A stretch of 64,000 bases of DNA from Trebouxia sp. TZW2008 (lineage: Eukaryota > Chlorophyta > Trebouxiophyceae > Trebouxiales > Trebouxiaceae), in assembly GCA_002118135.1 (NCBI GenBank), contig BDIU01000065.1:248001-312000 (forward strand). The letters are read 5' to 3'. Shown in pieces: positions 33,197 through 45,100 of this stretch (the stretch's first letter is position 1; each line of letters begins with the position of its first letter). A program made the position numbers and the translations under genes. The notes beneath the pieces are model-generated. The model ran no database searches. It saw only the letters and a list, made by a program, of their open reading frames with translations, and was not told the origin of the DNA.

Positions 33197-35950
33197 TCAC
33201 AAAGTGAGAGCATTCTTGCTCTTCAGGATCTCCAGGGTTTGCTCATACACTTTCTTGCATGCTGCAGCGTCTTGTACAACAGGGTTCTTGGGAGTGTCAT
33301 CTGTGACATTCAATTCTGTGCTGAATCCAAAAGCATTCAATGTCCCTGCTGGGAAGCCAGCAAATGGAAAGTATGGCAGGCGCTTGTGAATTGGCCCATA
33401 CATCACGTCCCCACCAAGACCTTTCTCTGCAGATATAAACAATTTGTGAGGACCTTGTCATTCAGCAGACACTTTGTGAGGACCTTGTCATTCAGCAGAC
33501 CTGAGAACAGCTGCACAATTGCATCTGGCTTTGTCAGCCAGGCATGACCAGCAGGCATGGTTTCTTGGAACCTCACCACACAACAGGAACAGACAACACT
33601 TCACTGAAATTCATGTCAAGACATGCGATTTTGGCACAAAACAGCTTGCTTTAGGCAAGATTACCTCGTAGGTCCTCCTCAGAAGCACAGCATGCATACA
33701 CCAGAGGCTTTGCACCATCATCAGGGCTTTGGCCATATGCTTTGAAGCCAACAGCCATAATCCAAGACTGGAACTTGCTGTAGTCCTGCTTCCCAGGAAT
33801 GCCAGTGTCTGCACATAGCCATAGCCTTGTTAGCCAGCTGCAATGCATTCACGCTGCCAGGCTTGCATGGGCTGAAATTTGTGATGATCACAAGCACACC
33901 AAACCACGATTTGCAAGCAGCAGGCACAAACTTCAGCTGACTGCACGAGACGCATGTTGTTCATGGCAGTGATGCAAAAATTCTGCCTGAAGGCATGCAT
34001 GACAAGGCCAGCCAGGGTGACGTGCGCATGACTTGAGCTTACGGTACTGGTGTCTTACCTGCAATTCCGGGCCAGGCTGTGAGCACAGTCACACCAGAGC
34101 CTTCCAGCCGGTTTACCATCTCCTTACAGCTCATCAGCAGAAGTAGCTTGCCAGTGCCATAAGTCCAGATGTCATTTTGCATGCCATGTCCTCTGCAGAC
34201 TCAAAGACAAAGTGTCCATTTCTGTAGAGCTCCTGCTGAGCTTTATTGTTTGTTATTGTTGTTTGTCGTTCATGATGAAGATGAAGACAATGCGTGAGAA
34301 GGTCAGGTCTCCAGAGGTCCTTGAGGTTCATCACATTGCATCTGATTGCAATGGCATGGCCTCAAAGACCTCTTGAAAGCTACCAAATACACACTTCCTG
34401 GCACAACACAGCTAGTAGCATAGCCGGCATGACATGTCCAGTTAGCGACTACTGCAGCTGTGAGAAGCTAGCCGCAGAAACTGCTCAGGAGCATTCATGG
34501 TCAGTTTACCAAAGTTGCAGCTGTACACTTTACATGCAAAACCTACTCAAGGGCATGAGTGTTGATGCTCTAGAGTAATTTTTGCCACGTATGCAGCTGT
34601 TGTAGTCACTTGCAAACCCTACGCAACGGTGTCCAGGTTGTCCAAGTCAGGCAAGCTGCAGCTGTTGATTGCATGCAGCATTCACTCAAACGGATCCAAG
34701 GCCAGACACTCAGAGGTGCAGCTGTAAAGCAAGCAGCTATCTGCATCACAAAGCACAAATACACCATATGCAGCACCTACTCAAGAGCATCCAGGTTGTT
34801 GAGGTCAGGCAAGCTGCCAATGGACTCCAAGCCACTGCTTGTCCAGATGACTCTGGAAGGCTTGCTCTCCTTCAGCTTAGGGAGAAGCAGGTGCGTCAAC
34901 GCCATGGGACCGTGGTAGTTTGTTTGCATAGTGACCTACACACATCAGAGGCATGACCCCATGGCATAGCTCTTATATCATATCCACTTCAGTAAGTTAG
35001 CAAACCAGAGCAAGCAAGCAGAAGAAGAAGAGTGTGTATTGGGCAGTTTTATATATTACAATTGCGTTTAACACAGTGATGAACCCCATGGCATGCCTCT
35101 TGTCTTGTGACTGCTTTGTCAACTCACCTCAAGGCCATCGTCTGTTTTGCCATCTTGTGTAATGAAGAGGCTGGCATTGTTGACTAGAATATCCAGTGGC
35201 CTCTGACTATCCTGAACCTTCTTTGCAAAGTCCTTGATGGACCTGCCAGGTTGAAATAGCTGGTCAAATGTCATTGGCAGACCTGCTCAAGGACTGTCCA
35301 GCACAGCAAGGGGTTGGCTGACTGATTGCACACCTGAAGGACTGCAGGTCAATATGCAGAGAGTCTACAGAGCCACTGCTGCCTGCCTCGGTGATGACAC
35401 CTTCAAGAGTCTTGACAGCCCTGCAGGATTAGCACAGAACGTTTATGCCTGCCACTTTCCATGGTACCCACAAGGCCATGCACGTGCGCGTGATGCATGC
35501 ATGCGGGTATGCTCCGTTTGCTTTTCGCTCTTTTCACGGGCACAATTTGTTGAAATGGCATGCATGTAGATTGCGCTGTCGTAAACAAATGTCGAAGGCT
35601 CCGACTGTCGCGCAAGTCTCACTGCAGCAGTGCATGAAAACGTACTCTGCTCCTTTTGCGTCGTTCCGGACGGCAACTGTGACATGAGCTCCCCGCGACA
35701 CTAGTTTCTTGCTCAAGGCTAGGCCGATGCCGCTGTTCGCACCGGTGATAATGACGTTCTTGCCTTTCATGTCGTCTTTTGTTCCCTTGACCACATCTGT
35801 CTTGCTATCGGCTGTCATGGTGGCCGAAGGCCGGAGGCAGCAACGCTTCGTGGTTCTTGGTGACGGTGCAGGTCTAAATGCGCGCAATCCCAGCCTTTGC
35901 AGACCAACAACTGCCATTGCTACGAAAGCAAACAGCCTAAAGCCTTGCAT
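33197..35950 (-). CDS. Short-chain dehydrogenase/reductase, possibly plastid-targeted
   Basis: Eight exons (35646-35950, 35334-35420, 35128-35242, 34781-34935, 34059-34192, 33665-33808, 33501-33563, 33197-33426) give 410 residues in phase. Seen: the NAD(P)-binding glycine motif TGANSGIG at about residue 70; DILVNNAS (NNAG in most SDRs); VIWTSSG holding the catalytic Ser; and the catalytic YGTGK (YxxxK). The general layout resembles retinol-dehydrogenase and protochlorophyllide-reductase-like SDRs, but I see no feature that fixes the substrate. The N-terminal 60 residues are hydrophobic, then Arg/Ser/Pro-rich, consistent with an organelle transit or membrane-anchoring peptide (inferred). The exon 7 acceptor was chosen to preserve phase and is the weakest join. 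The start codon lies 77 bp from that of the neighbouring plus-strand gene. Confidence 0.88.
33443..33500. repeat. 30-bp tandem duplication containing a splice donor
   Basis: The sequence TTTGTGAGGACCTTGTCATT and eight more bases occurs at 33443-33470 and again at 33473-33500, identical over 28 bp. On the minus strand the copies put two GTCTGC donors 30 bp apart, inside an intron of only 74 bp (33427-33500) in the SDR gene. Confidence 0.95.
34530..34830. repeat. Duplicated 3' edge and donor of SDR exon 4
   Basis: The end of exon 4 (about 34779-34826) is copied at about 34616-34662, sharing CCAGGTTGT and GTCAGGCAAGCTGC. A weaker copy lies at 34681-34724 and a fragment at about 34545-34572 (CCTACTCAAGRGCAT). 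All extra copies are downstream in the following intron, in gene orientation. Confidence 0.8.
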
Positions 35951-36027
35951 TGCAGGTCCGACAGCTTTAAAGGTCCACGCAAGCTTCGGGAACCGAACTC
36001 TGAAACCAAAAATTGACTTTTGAGCAA
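35951..36027. promoter_or_regulatory. 77-bp divergent intergenic region
   Basis: The SDR start codon and the inferred start codon of the plus-strand gene at 36028 are 77 bp apart. Core promoters must overlap here or extend into the first exons. The regulatory role is inferred from position. Confidence 0.5.
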
Positions 36028-39000
36028 ATGAAGCAAGTCGAAAACGGAGGTGAGTCGCGCGCTAAATCCATCGAGTTGACGTTGCGCTATGTCTATCTTC
36101 GCCTGCTGATGTTTCACCGCAGGTCGTATGATCAGCAAGACCAACCTGGAGCGCGGGTGAGCTGCTTCAGATTTGGCAGAAAGAAGTCAAAGGTGAGACG
36201 GGATGGCCCGGTACAGCAAGCAAGATTCTGCACATGCAGCCGATGGAGAGACTTGAAAGAGCAGCGCTGTGCTTTCAACATATTTTCGCATACACTCTGA
36301 GCAAGGGAAGCTCAGGCACAGTCACCGAATGCGGATTGCAGTGATCTGTTGCGCCTAGTGCTCAAATCTGGCTGCGGTGCTGCAGAGAGCGGTCGCAGGC
36401 GCTGGCACACCGCTGTCGGAACTGCCAGCACACCTGTTTGCTGCGCCAAGCTCCAGCGACTTGTCCGTCGCGTCTTGCTCGCTCTCTTGCGTCTCTGCGG
36501 TGCCTGATGTGGTGAGCTTGCTTGTGAGCGCTTGCAAGCAAAGTCAGGCAAAATGCCAGAGTCACGACTGCTTCATTTGAGGAACTTGCTTCTGCATTGC
36601 AGAGCCCGCTGCACCTCGACATTCCGTTTGTTGCTGGAAGTCCCCACTCACACGCCAACACTTTGGCTTCTATTGAGCGCTTTGACACGCCACGAGCCTC
36701 AAACTACGGCCCAGTCTCAGAAGAAGGCAAAGCTTTGATTGCAGCCAGGAAGCACAGTATGCGCCAGGAGCATCTGGCTGCCATTGCAAACTTGAACACA
36801 TTTGCAAAAAAAAGATCATCAAGGTCCCCTTCATCAGTTCCAGGTATTGTCCCTGCATGCTTTTGCTGCCATGTACATCATTGTGCCTTTCAGGCCGTAC
36901 CGTTCAGTGAACAGCAGTCCCTCCAGCATCTGCAACTTTGCAGGGTCTGTGTCCAGCACAGCAAGTCATGGCAGCAAGAAAGACAGTTTTTCAGCCTCTC
37001 AGCAGGACACACATCAACACACTCCTGCCAATGCAAAAGAACCCCTAGCAGCCAAGCAGAGCACTTTGAATGTACATGCTGAGCCTGTCTGGTCACATGG
37101 ACCAGTGCTGGCTGAAACAGAGCCGCACAGCATTGTAGCAGCTCAGCAGTCAGATCTCAGCTTCGGCTCTGTGTACGGCGATGGGGACTGGCTGCAGGAT
37201 GGCACCAGCATTGGCAACCAGCATAGTCAGCATACAGCAGCTGCAGGCAATCAGACTCACGCAGCGGAATGTAGAGAAGTGGATCAGATCGCGGCTGCGC
37301 AGCAGCAAGACAATCATGTGCCTGTGACTTCTGAGACAGTCTCAGAGCATCCTACAGTGCAAGCCAGTCTGTCCAGCAAACCAGTCTTAGGAGACATGGC
37401 AGCTGATGCAAGAGATGTGTGCACTGAGAGCCAGTCAGCATCCTATGTCAGAGGCTCCACCTCTCAGAAGGCTGCAGCAAGGCACTTGGACAGCCGTGAC
37501 AGCACCACTTCAAGTCTGGGTGGCAGTATGATTTCTGCATACACTGATACCTCTGGAACCAGCTCTCAAAGGACCAATTTCAGAAGCAAAGCTTGCAGCA
37601 GCCCCATGCATCAGACCACATCTGTGAAGCATGCAGAGCCATCTGCAGCACAAGGACACAGGCAGGATAGGCCTGCACAGATGCCATCTCACTCAGAGGC
37701 TGCAGTGGTGCCTGTTCACAGGGTAGGCTGCAAGCAATCAAGTCCTTGTCAATTCAGCTGCGCACTGATGACAGACTGATATGTTACGATTTGTTTCAGG
37801 ACAACCAGGCAGCAGACCAGCACTTGATGCAGCAGCAGCATGACACATATGCTGAAAGGTAAGGCATGTGATACTGGATGCGCCTGCACAGAAGCAAGGT
37901 ACATGCCACAGCTCTGCCAGCCTGGGTGATGGATGCAGCAAATGCCACTGCAGTGTTGTGATGCAGCAATTCCTTGTGCATCTCAAATTTAGCACAGCCT
38001 CTGGTCTGCCTGATGCCCTTCAACCTTCACTCTGTCAAGCTTATGCAATATGCTCAATTGATATGCTACATTGCAGGCGTAGCCAGTCGCTTGCTTCTGT
38101 TGAAAGCACGCCAGATGAAGCCTTGATTGCCGAGGGATGGATTGTTGCTGGCACCATTCTTTCAAACAGAGACTATAAACCTGGTAAGCACACTGCATGT
38201 TGGATTTTGCATTACCCATACATGGAGCTGCGGACCTGTGTATTGCTGTACCTGTTTTGCAAGTGCTGCCTCAGCTACCGTCACAGTTGTAATACTCACA
38301 CTCTGCTCGTCAGTGCATTGTTGGGAGTCTGTTTCCAGATCACCAATCAATACAACATTCACACTTGAGCCTACTGGCAAGCAGCAAGAGCTGCAGTGCT
38401 TGCAAGCCATGCGCACAGCGCTTTCATGATTGGCAGCTGCAGCTTGACAGAGTGTGTTGGTTGCAGACGAAGCGCAGAAACCTGCAAGAGTATCAGACAC
38501 TAGCAAGGCAGCTCCGTCTGCTGGGCCGCATGAGCTTGCTCCTGTCACCACACCCAGCAGCACCTCTGCCCTGACTGATGATGAGGTGACACAGCTTCGG
38601 CAAGAGCTGGCTGTACTGCAGGAGCAGCCCCGCGCACAGATGGTAGGCCACTACATGGACATTCACCATGCACTCCAAAGGAGCATACAGTAAAATAGTT
38701 GTGTGCCATGTGAGGCACGATGCATAGCAAAGCAGTGCACCTTCTGCCTTGCTCAAGTGCTGGTCTGTGGCAGTTCTCCGTGTAAGTGGCAAAGTGCTTG
38801 TGCACATCTCAAACAATTGCAGCAGCTGCTATATTTGCATGCATGGCCTTTGTGCTTGCAGACGTCACAGCAGCTTGGCCGCTACCTGGACATCAAGATC
38901 AAGCTAGGGCGCGCTGGGAGTCTGACATGCACTCCATCAACCACCTCACGATTGCCTCCTGCTCAGGTAAATTTTGCTGGCTGATACTTTCAATGCAAAG

Positions 39001-39598
39001 CGATGTTCAATCAGCCTTTGCTGTTTGTAAAGAGGGTGTCGATGGACAGCACTGTCACTGAAACAGCAGCATAGATTGGATGTCATGCACATGAGCGTCT
39101 GACATGATGCAAAGCAGCAACCATTACATTGTGATTTGCAGTTTTTGAGAACTGCTGTGTCTACAAAAGACACCTATGACTGCCTTAATGTGGCAACATT
39201 TGCAAATGTTGCCAAAATGGCAAAGTAATGCTGCAAATGCAACATCTCCTCATGCTCTGTAGGTAACAGAGTCAACTATAGCTGCACAAGAAGTGAGCCA
39301 AGCTGCAAAACCTAGCTCAGTAGCTTCTAAAGTTACTCCTCAGAGTAAAAGCAAGGGAAGGGATGACAAGGTCAGAGGAACAACTGTACGCAGTACACCA
39401 GGCACTCAAGTTGCTAAGCAGCCACCTAAGCAAAGAGCGTCCAGAGAAAATCAGCCTGGGAACACGTCAGCAACAGGCTATGTGCCAGCATATATGAAGG
39501 CAACTGCGTCTGTGAAAGCTAAAGATGCACGTGGTCAGCACGCCAAAATTGCAGCAAATCGCAGCGCATTGACAGAAAAGAAGTGGAACAGAGCATGA
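36028..39598 (+). CDS. Low-complexity protein of unknown function
   Basis: I do not recognise this protein. Eleven exons keep one frame: 36028-36049, 36123-36156, 36180-36192, 36386-36511, 36603-36843, 36908-37722, 37800-37858, 38077-38183, 38467-38642, 38862-38966 and 39263-39598, for 677 residues. One would be a 13-nt micro-exon. The central 270 residues (exon 6) are rich in Ser, Gln, Ala and His with no clear motif. The best-defined parts are IERFDTPRASNYGPVSEEGK, the helical HSMRQEHLAAIANLNTF, a short coiled coil (DDEVTQLRQELAVLQ), and a basic C-terminus (KAKDARGQHAKIAANRSAL then TEKKWNRA). The first three exons are the least secure. It may be a cytoskeletal or centrosomal type of protein, but that is a guess from composition. 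Confidence 0.6.
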
Positions 39599-39687
39599 GG
39601 AGCAGTCAGCTGTCAGTTGCCCCACTGCGTCAGTACAGTTGAAATGAGTCATCAAGTTTATTGCACACGCATGAATTCCGACCCAGC

Positions 39688-41700
39688 TTATTGGTGTTGT
39701 GTCAAATGATGTGCGCAACTCTGCAGCAACAGCTCCTCTGCATCATATAGTGCTCGCCCAAAGCATTTGGCCTCAGTCAGCATTTGCTGCCAGGCTAGCA
39801 ATGTTGTAATACACTCTGGTTGATCCCCAAACAAGGCTCTGCAGTCACATGAATAGTTTAAGTAACATTACACGTAGCAGCCAAAAGCATGCAAAGTGCT
39901 GTTGGTGTACAATCCTTGTACACTGACGTACCTGAGATGCCTGTCGGCAACATCTGCAGCTTCTCTGGTCCTCAGCTCAGTTATGGCATCAGGGACATTT
40001 TCAAAGTACCGCCATATATTGCTGGTCTTCCCATAGGTGCTTTCTTGCTGTTTGCCGCTGTGTCCAAAGTTGAACGCAATGCCTGAGGATGGCTCAGATC
40101 CAGGCATTGCCTGCTGTTCTAGTTGACGTCGGGCTGACATGCGTCGATTGAAGTAGCCCCAATATGTGTACATGTGATAGGTGCGAGCTGCACCTTCTCT
40201 TGACATTCTGCTTGGCAGCTTGCCCTGCAATCATGTGCAAACCTCTGCAGTTCTTGTTTGCAGCATGCTGACATGAGCAACAGTACGTGCCAGCATGGCA
40301 ACAGAAAAGCACCAGCAACTGCGATTTTCTGACCAGTCATGGCATGCTGGGCAGGTCACTCTCATGCTGCCAGCTTCAATGCAGAGCAGCTGAAACAGAG
40401 CATATGATGTCTGTTGTGATATGGCATGATAGACGTCTTGAGGGACATGTAACAGCATTTTTTTGGCGCAAGGCAGGTGTTGAGAGCTGACCTGGCTAGC
40501 TAGCAGAGCTTTGCCTCTTTCAGACCCTAACACAGAGCTGAGAGCTGGATTAGACAAAACTCCAGCATTTATATCCTGCTGCATCTCTGTCAAGCCTGGC
40601 TTGGCAAATTCAACAGAGCCTATCATGTATCGCCCTTCTTGTCCGTCAAGTAGCTTGACTGTTGATAGCAGCTCAATGCCATCGTTTCCTGCTGCAAGCA
40701 GTGCATTTTCATCTCGCCCCAAAGCAGATCTGCAGACAATCCATGTTGTGAACGCTGATGCCAAGATTTGAGCTCAGCTCTCATGCCAAGCATACAAACA
40801 TACGCATATACAGACAGAAGCAACACTTGCATGTCTGCTCAGTGCTGACTCTGCTGAAGGCAGGCTTGTCAACACGTAAGCATTTTGCTTGAGTTGCCAG
40901 TTGAGTCAACCCTTAGTCAACCCTTACCTGAAGGAAGCTTGTAGAGCAGCATCAGCTAGGTATGCTTCAGCCACTGCCCACAGGTACAGGACATCTTCAA
41001 GCAAAGCCTTTCGCCTGATACTGGCTAGAATGCCTTGCGGCTCTGCATTCTGAGCAGATGTGTTTGCAGCTTCAAGAGCAACGTCTCGCAAGCAGCTTTG
41101 TACTGCTGGCACAAAGTCAAGTGGATTGTTCTGCAGGGTCTGCCAGAGGCTGTGTCCAACTGTCGTGTTTGCTGATGAGACAGGGATGCCAGCGCACAGC
41201 TGCTGGTCTTCAGGTGGCGAGGCAGCACAACTGGCAATAAGTGAGCGTTTGGCTCTATTGCAGCTGCTCTGGCTGTTGTGAGCACACCGCCCTATAGGAT
41301 CTTGCTGCGAGGGCCGCTGGCAGCCGTTGCGCTGTTGGTGGCTCTGGTGACGCCAAACACGCAGAATGCTCCGTACCTGCAGTCAATCGCATTGTGTTAA
41401 GAGTACAAGTGCAGGACACCCTGATGCAGACCAGCTCAACTGCGGACCTGGCTGCGAGGTGTCTGTCGAGGATCTAGCAGTGACACTTGGCCCACGGGAC
41501 AATTGCTGCAGTGCATGTTGCGGCCGCTGCTTTTCTTCGCAATCAGCTCGCCCAGTAATACACTGTTGCAGATTGCAAGACAAGCCTTGCCATTAGTCAG
41601 GTTAGTCACTGAGTGGTCAATGGCACTGGGAAGTGCCAAAGCTTTACTTCCGTTACCCCATACTTTCAGCAGTGGTGTAGACTGTCAAATGATTGTGCTG
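39688..41700 (-). CDS. Helical protein of unknown function (5' end unresolved)
   Basis: Not recognised. Four downstream exons are in phase: 40928-41376, 40492-40729, 39932-40224 and 39688-39838, ending in TAA at 39688-39690 and giving 376 residues. A fifth exon reaches from 41448 to about 41690 in the same phase, but contains no ATG in frame, so the true first exon is missing from my model. An ATG at 41928 on this strand is a candidate if a splice links it. Content is mostly helical and charged (RRKALLEDVLYLWAVAEAYL, TREAADVADRHL), with one Tyr-rich patch (TYHMYTYWGYFNRR). The gene is transcribed in the same direction as BDP1, which lies upstream. Confidence 0.6.
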
Positions 41701-42118
41701 GTGCATTGACCTGGATGACGCCTTGAGTCAAAATGCATTTGAACGCTCCTAGGCTTACAGTAATAGCCAAGCTTTGCAAATATAATGGAACGCTGACGCT
41801 TAATAGCAGCTGCAAAAGGAATTTGACCTGGCTTGACACACCGGTCGTGCCCCAGACACAAACAGAAAAGGAATGATTGCAGCTGACACGTCTTTCTGGT
41901 GAAGGCCCGACCTTGGGAACCCAATCATGCAATATTCAACAAAAGCAACCAAATCAGTGCTCAAACTGAACGTTTGCCAAGCAAACACAAGCACAAAAAG
42001 GAATTCAATGCTACATTTTCATTCCACAATTGGCATAGGCAAGTTGCTGACGCTTCACTGTGACCAAACAGCACAAGTACACCTTGAAAACACAACTTCA
42101 GACAGGACATCAGCAATA
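41701..42118. other. Spacer upstream of the unknown minus-strand gene
   Basis: About 420 bp lie between the stop of BDP1 and the last exon I can support for the next gene. It probably holds the missing first exon near 41928 and the BDP1 3' untranslated region. Confidence 0.4.
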
Positions 42119-45100
42119 CTAGTATACACCCTCGTCCTGCCAGTCTGCTACAGTAACTCCACTCTCCTGCAGCATCTGTGTGAACCGACTTTGTTCCCCA
42201 TCAGGCGCTGACTCCTGCTGCTGCGAGGGACCTTCTGCCGCATTTGCTGACGCAGTCTTTTGCTGACCTGTCTGAGGCCTGGGCTTGGCGCGTGGCCTGA
42301 TTTTCTGCGGCCCATTATCTTGCTTGAGACCACTTGTGCTGACAGGAGGTGCTGCTGCTTGTGATGCTGCTTGATATTCCGCCTCGTCTGCCGGCATTGT
42401 GCTTGCATTGCCCTGAAGGTCTGTATCAGCTGCAACATCATTGGTGGGTTCTGGTTTGCTGCTTGGAGCTGCTTCCAAGTACGCCATCTCCTCCTGCAAA
42501 CACACCCAAAATTTCACTTCATTTTCATTTTACTGCGCCCTCTGCATATGTATGAATACGCATATGTATGAATCCGGAGACTTGCATACGCTGAAGTCCA
42601 ACACCGTCAGCATTTGAGTATCTAGCAAATAACGACAGGAGCACTAGCACGTTTGCATGTACATGCTTGATTGCCGACTGCTGAGCCAAGAAACTAGTGC
42701 AAGAGCCACAGGTGCGTGAATACATGCTTTACTGCTGACTGCTGAGCCAAGAAACTGGTGTAAGAGCAACAGGCATGTGCCACGCCCTGCCGGCTGCTGC
42801 TGCAGCACCTGAATGCAGTAATCTGTGACCAGATAGGTGCAATAGTGACAGACAGGTGCATAACCATGATGAGTGCATCATGCTGCAGCTGAATGCCACC
42901 TCAGTGAGGATGCTTGCTTTGGCAAACAATCTTTCATTTCATTCAAAAGGCATGCTAGACAGGCTCAGCAGGCCCAGCTTTGTACATACTTGAGCAGTCA
43001 ACTGTCTTGAACCAATCTAGTCCTGTGCCAACCTAGAGCGTTATATTGCACATCAAGGTGGGTAAGGTCTTTGTACTCTTTGGTAAACAAAATGTGCACA
43101 TACCTCCTGATTTTGAGCCTTGAGCTCATGGATGATCTCAACATAGTCTTCAGCCTCCGCACGCTGCAAACATCCCACACAGCAACATTCAAAGACTGTG
43201 AGCCTGCTTTGTGCGTAGGACTGCATGTAAGCAATGTTGTGTCTGACAGCAACATGTGAGCATGCATGAGCAATTAAAGCAAGCAATCAGATTGAGAGAC
43301 ACTGAACCCATGCATGCACAATGTGAAACAAAACTTGGCAATCTAGGACAGGCAAGGGTGCAAGACAAGTGCAAGCCATTCTTCAGAGATATATCAAGCT
43401 CATGTTGCAAACTGTAAGAGATGCAGCACCAACTTGTCAAATGGTATGGACACGAGCTGATGATTCTACAGTGTCTGCACACAGGTCCACTATACATGAT
43501 GGTACAAGTGACTTCTCTTTGCAATGACCGCTTTGGTTCTCATCAAGGTTGTCCTTGTATACTCAGAGGTGCCACTGCAATCAGAGTGTAGTGGTTCACC
43601 AGTTGTCCTTACATATAGAATGTCCTTCCAAAAAAGACGTCACTGCATGATGATGATCACAATCTCACCTGGCCTTTCAGGGCTCTGTCAATCTTCTTGG
43701 GGTGCAGCTTTTCCTCCTTGTTGAACTTCAACTTGACTTGTCTGCGGGAGCGGTCGGCGTGGGGCACACCAAGCGCTGCCATGCGTGTGTTGATGCGCGT
43801 TGCAACATAGTTGAAGTTGGTACCCCAGATTGCCAGCGCCTGCATCCATACAGAGATGTCAACGTGTATGTAAAGCTTGCATATGACAGACAAGTGAGGA
43901 GCCCCACTGTGGCAGGATGATCCTGGTGTAATTGTAGGCCCAGAGATCATGTAGAAAGCCAAGTAAACGTCGCTACATGACATCGCACAGCAGCATGGCA
44001 TACTGCGACAGGTCATTGCTGCTTCGTTGCTTTGAGGCATGGTGAGACTGAATGCTTCAACATGTCACAATTTGCTATGCAGCATGCATTGCATGCGAAG
44101 GGCTGCCAAAACGTGTGAGTGCACCTGTTGATCAAAGCATCCTGTAAGAATGCCAAACAGCTTGCTGCAGACAGACGCATGCAAGCTTCTGCATACACCC
44201 AGACAGCACACAAAACTGTTCAGGTAGCTTGCTGACACATACATACAAAGTTCTGCGCACACCAAGCAGCTCAAAGTTGCCAGGTAGCTGGCCAACACAT
44301 ACGTCAAGACATCTATACACATGCACTACATAACGCTGCTTGGCACTGCAATGACTGGATGCAAGCAACCCACAAGATACCGAACAGCTTGCTGCTGACA
44401 TGCACATGCAACCATCTGCAAACCCACTGCATAGTGATCACCAGTCTCCCCAGTGACGCAGACACATGGCCTTAGTGTGCTTACACTCACTGCATAGAAC
44501 TCCTCAGTCTCCTCAGCGCTCCAGCAGCTGGATGCCCTTCCGCTTCATGTATGTCATGCTGTGTTGCTTTTTTTTCTTACGGGATTCTTTTGCAACCCAT
44601 GTCAACAAATGCTGAGCAGCATGCATGACGTAGAACATCAAGTACTGTGTTTGCGTGTTTGGATGCAAGCAGCCCTTAAGAGACACCAGGCAACTTGCTG
44701 CTGAGTTTGCATGCAAGCTTGTGCACACTCACTGCATAGAACTCCTCAGTCTCCTCAGCACTCCAGCGGCTGGATGCCTCCCGCTTCATGTAGGTCATGC
44801 TGTTGATCACATCATACTCCCCATCTTCCCGGCGTATGAACTCTTCTGGCGGTGCTTGCACAGTGCGACTGGCATTGTCAACGATGATGCCGCCATGCTC
44901 ATCAACCTGTACCTGGATGGTACCGCCTGCAGTTTCTGCACGAGGCGCTCTGGCAGGCTGTTGATGGCTGCCTGACCCTGGACTTAGCCCAGCCGCTTCC
45001 TGTACAAGGGCAGTGCATCATGTCAGCAGAGTACATGCATTGCGCTGAACGGCAATATGGTGCACATTCCTGCAGACTCTGAGCAGAGCATGTGAGGAGG

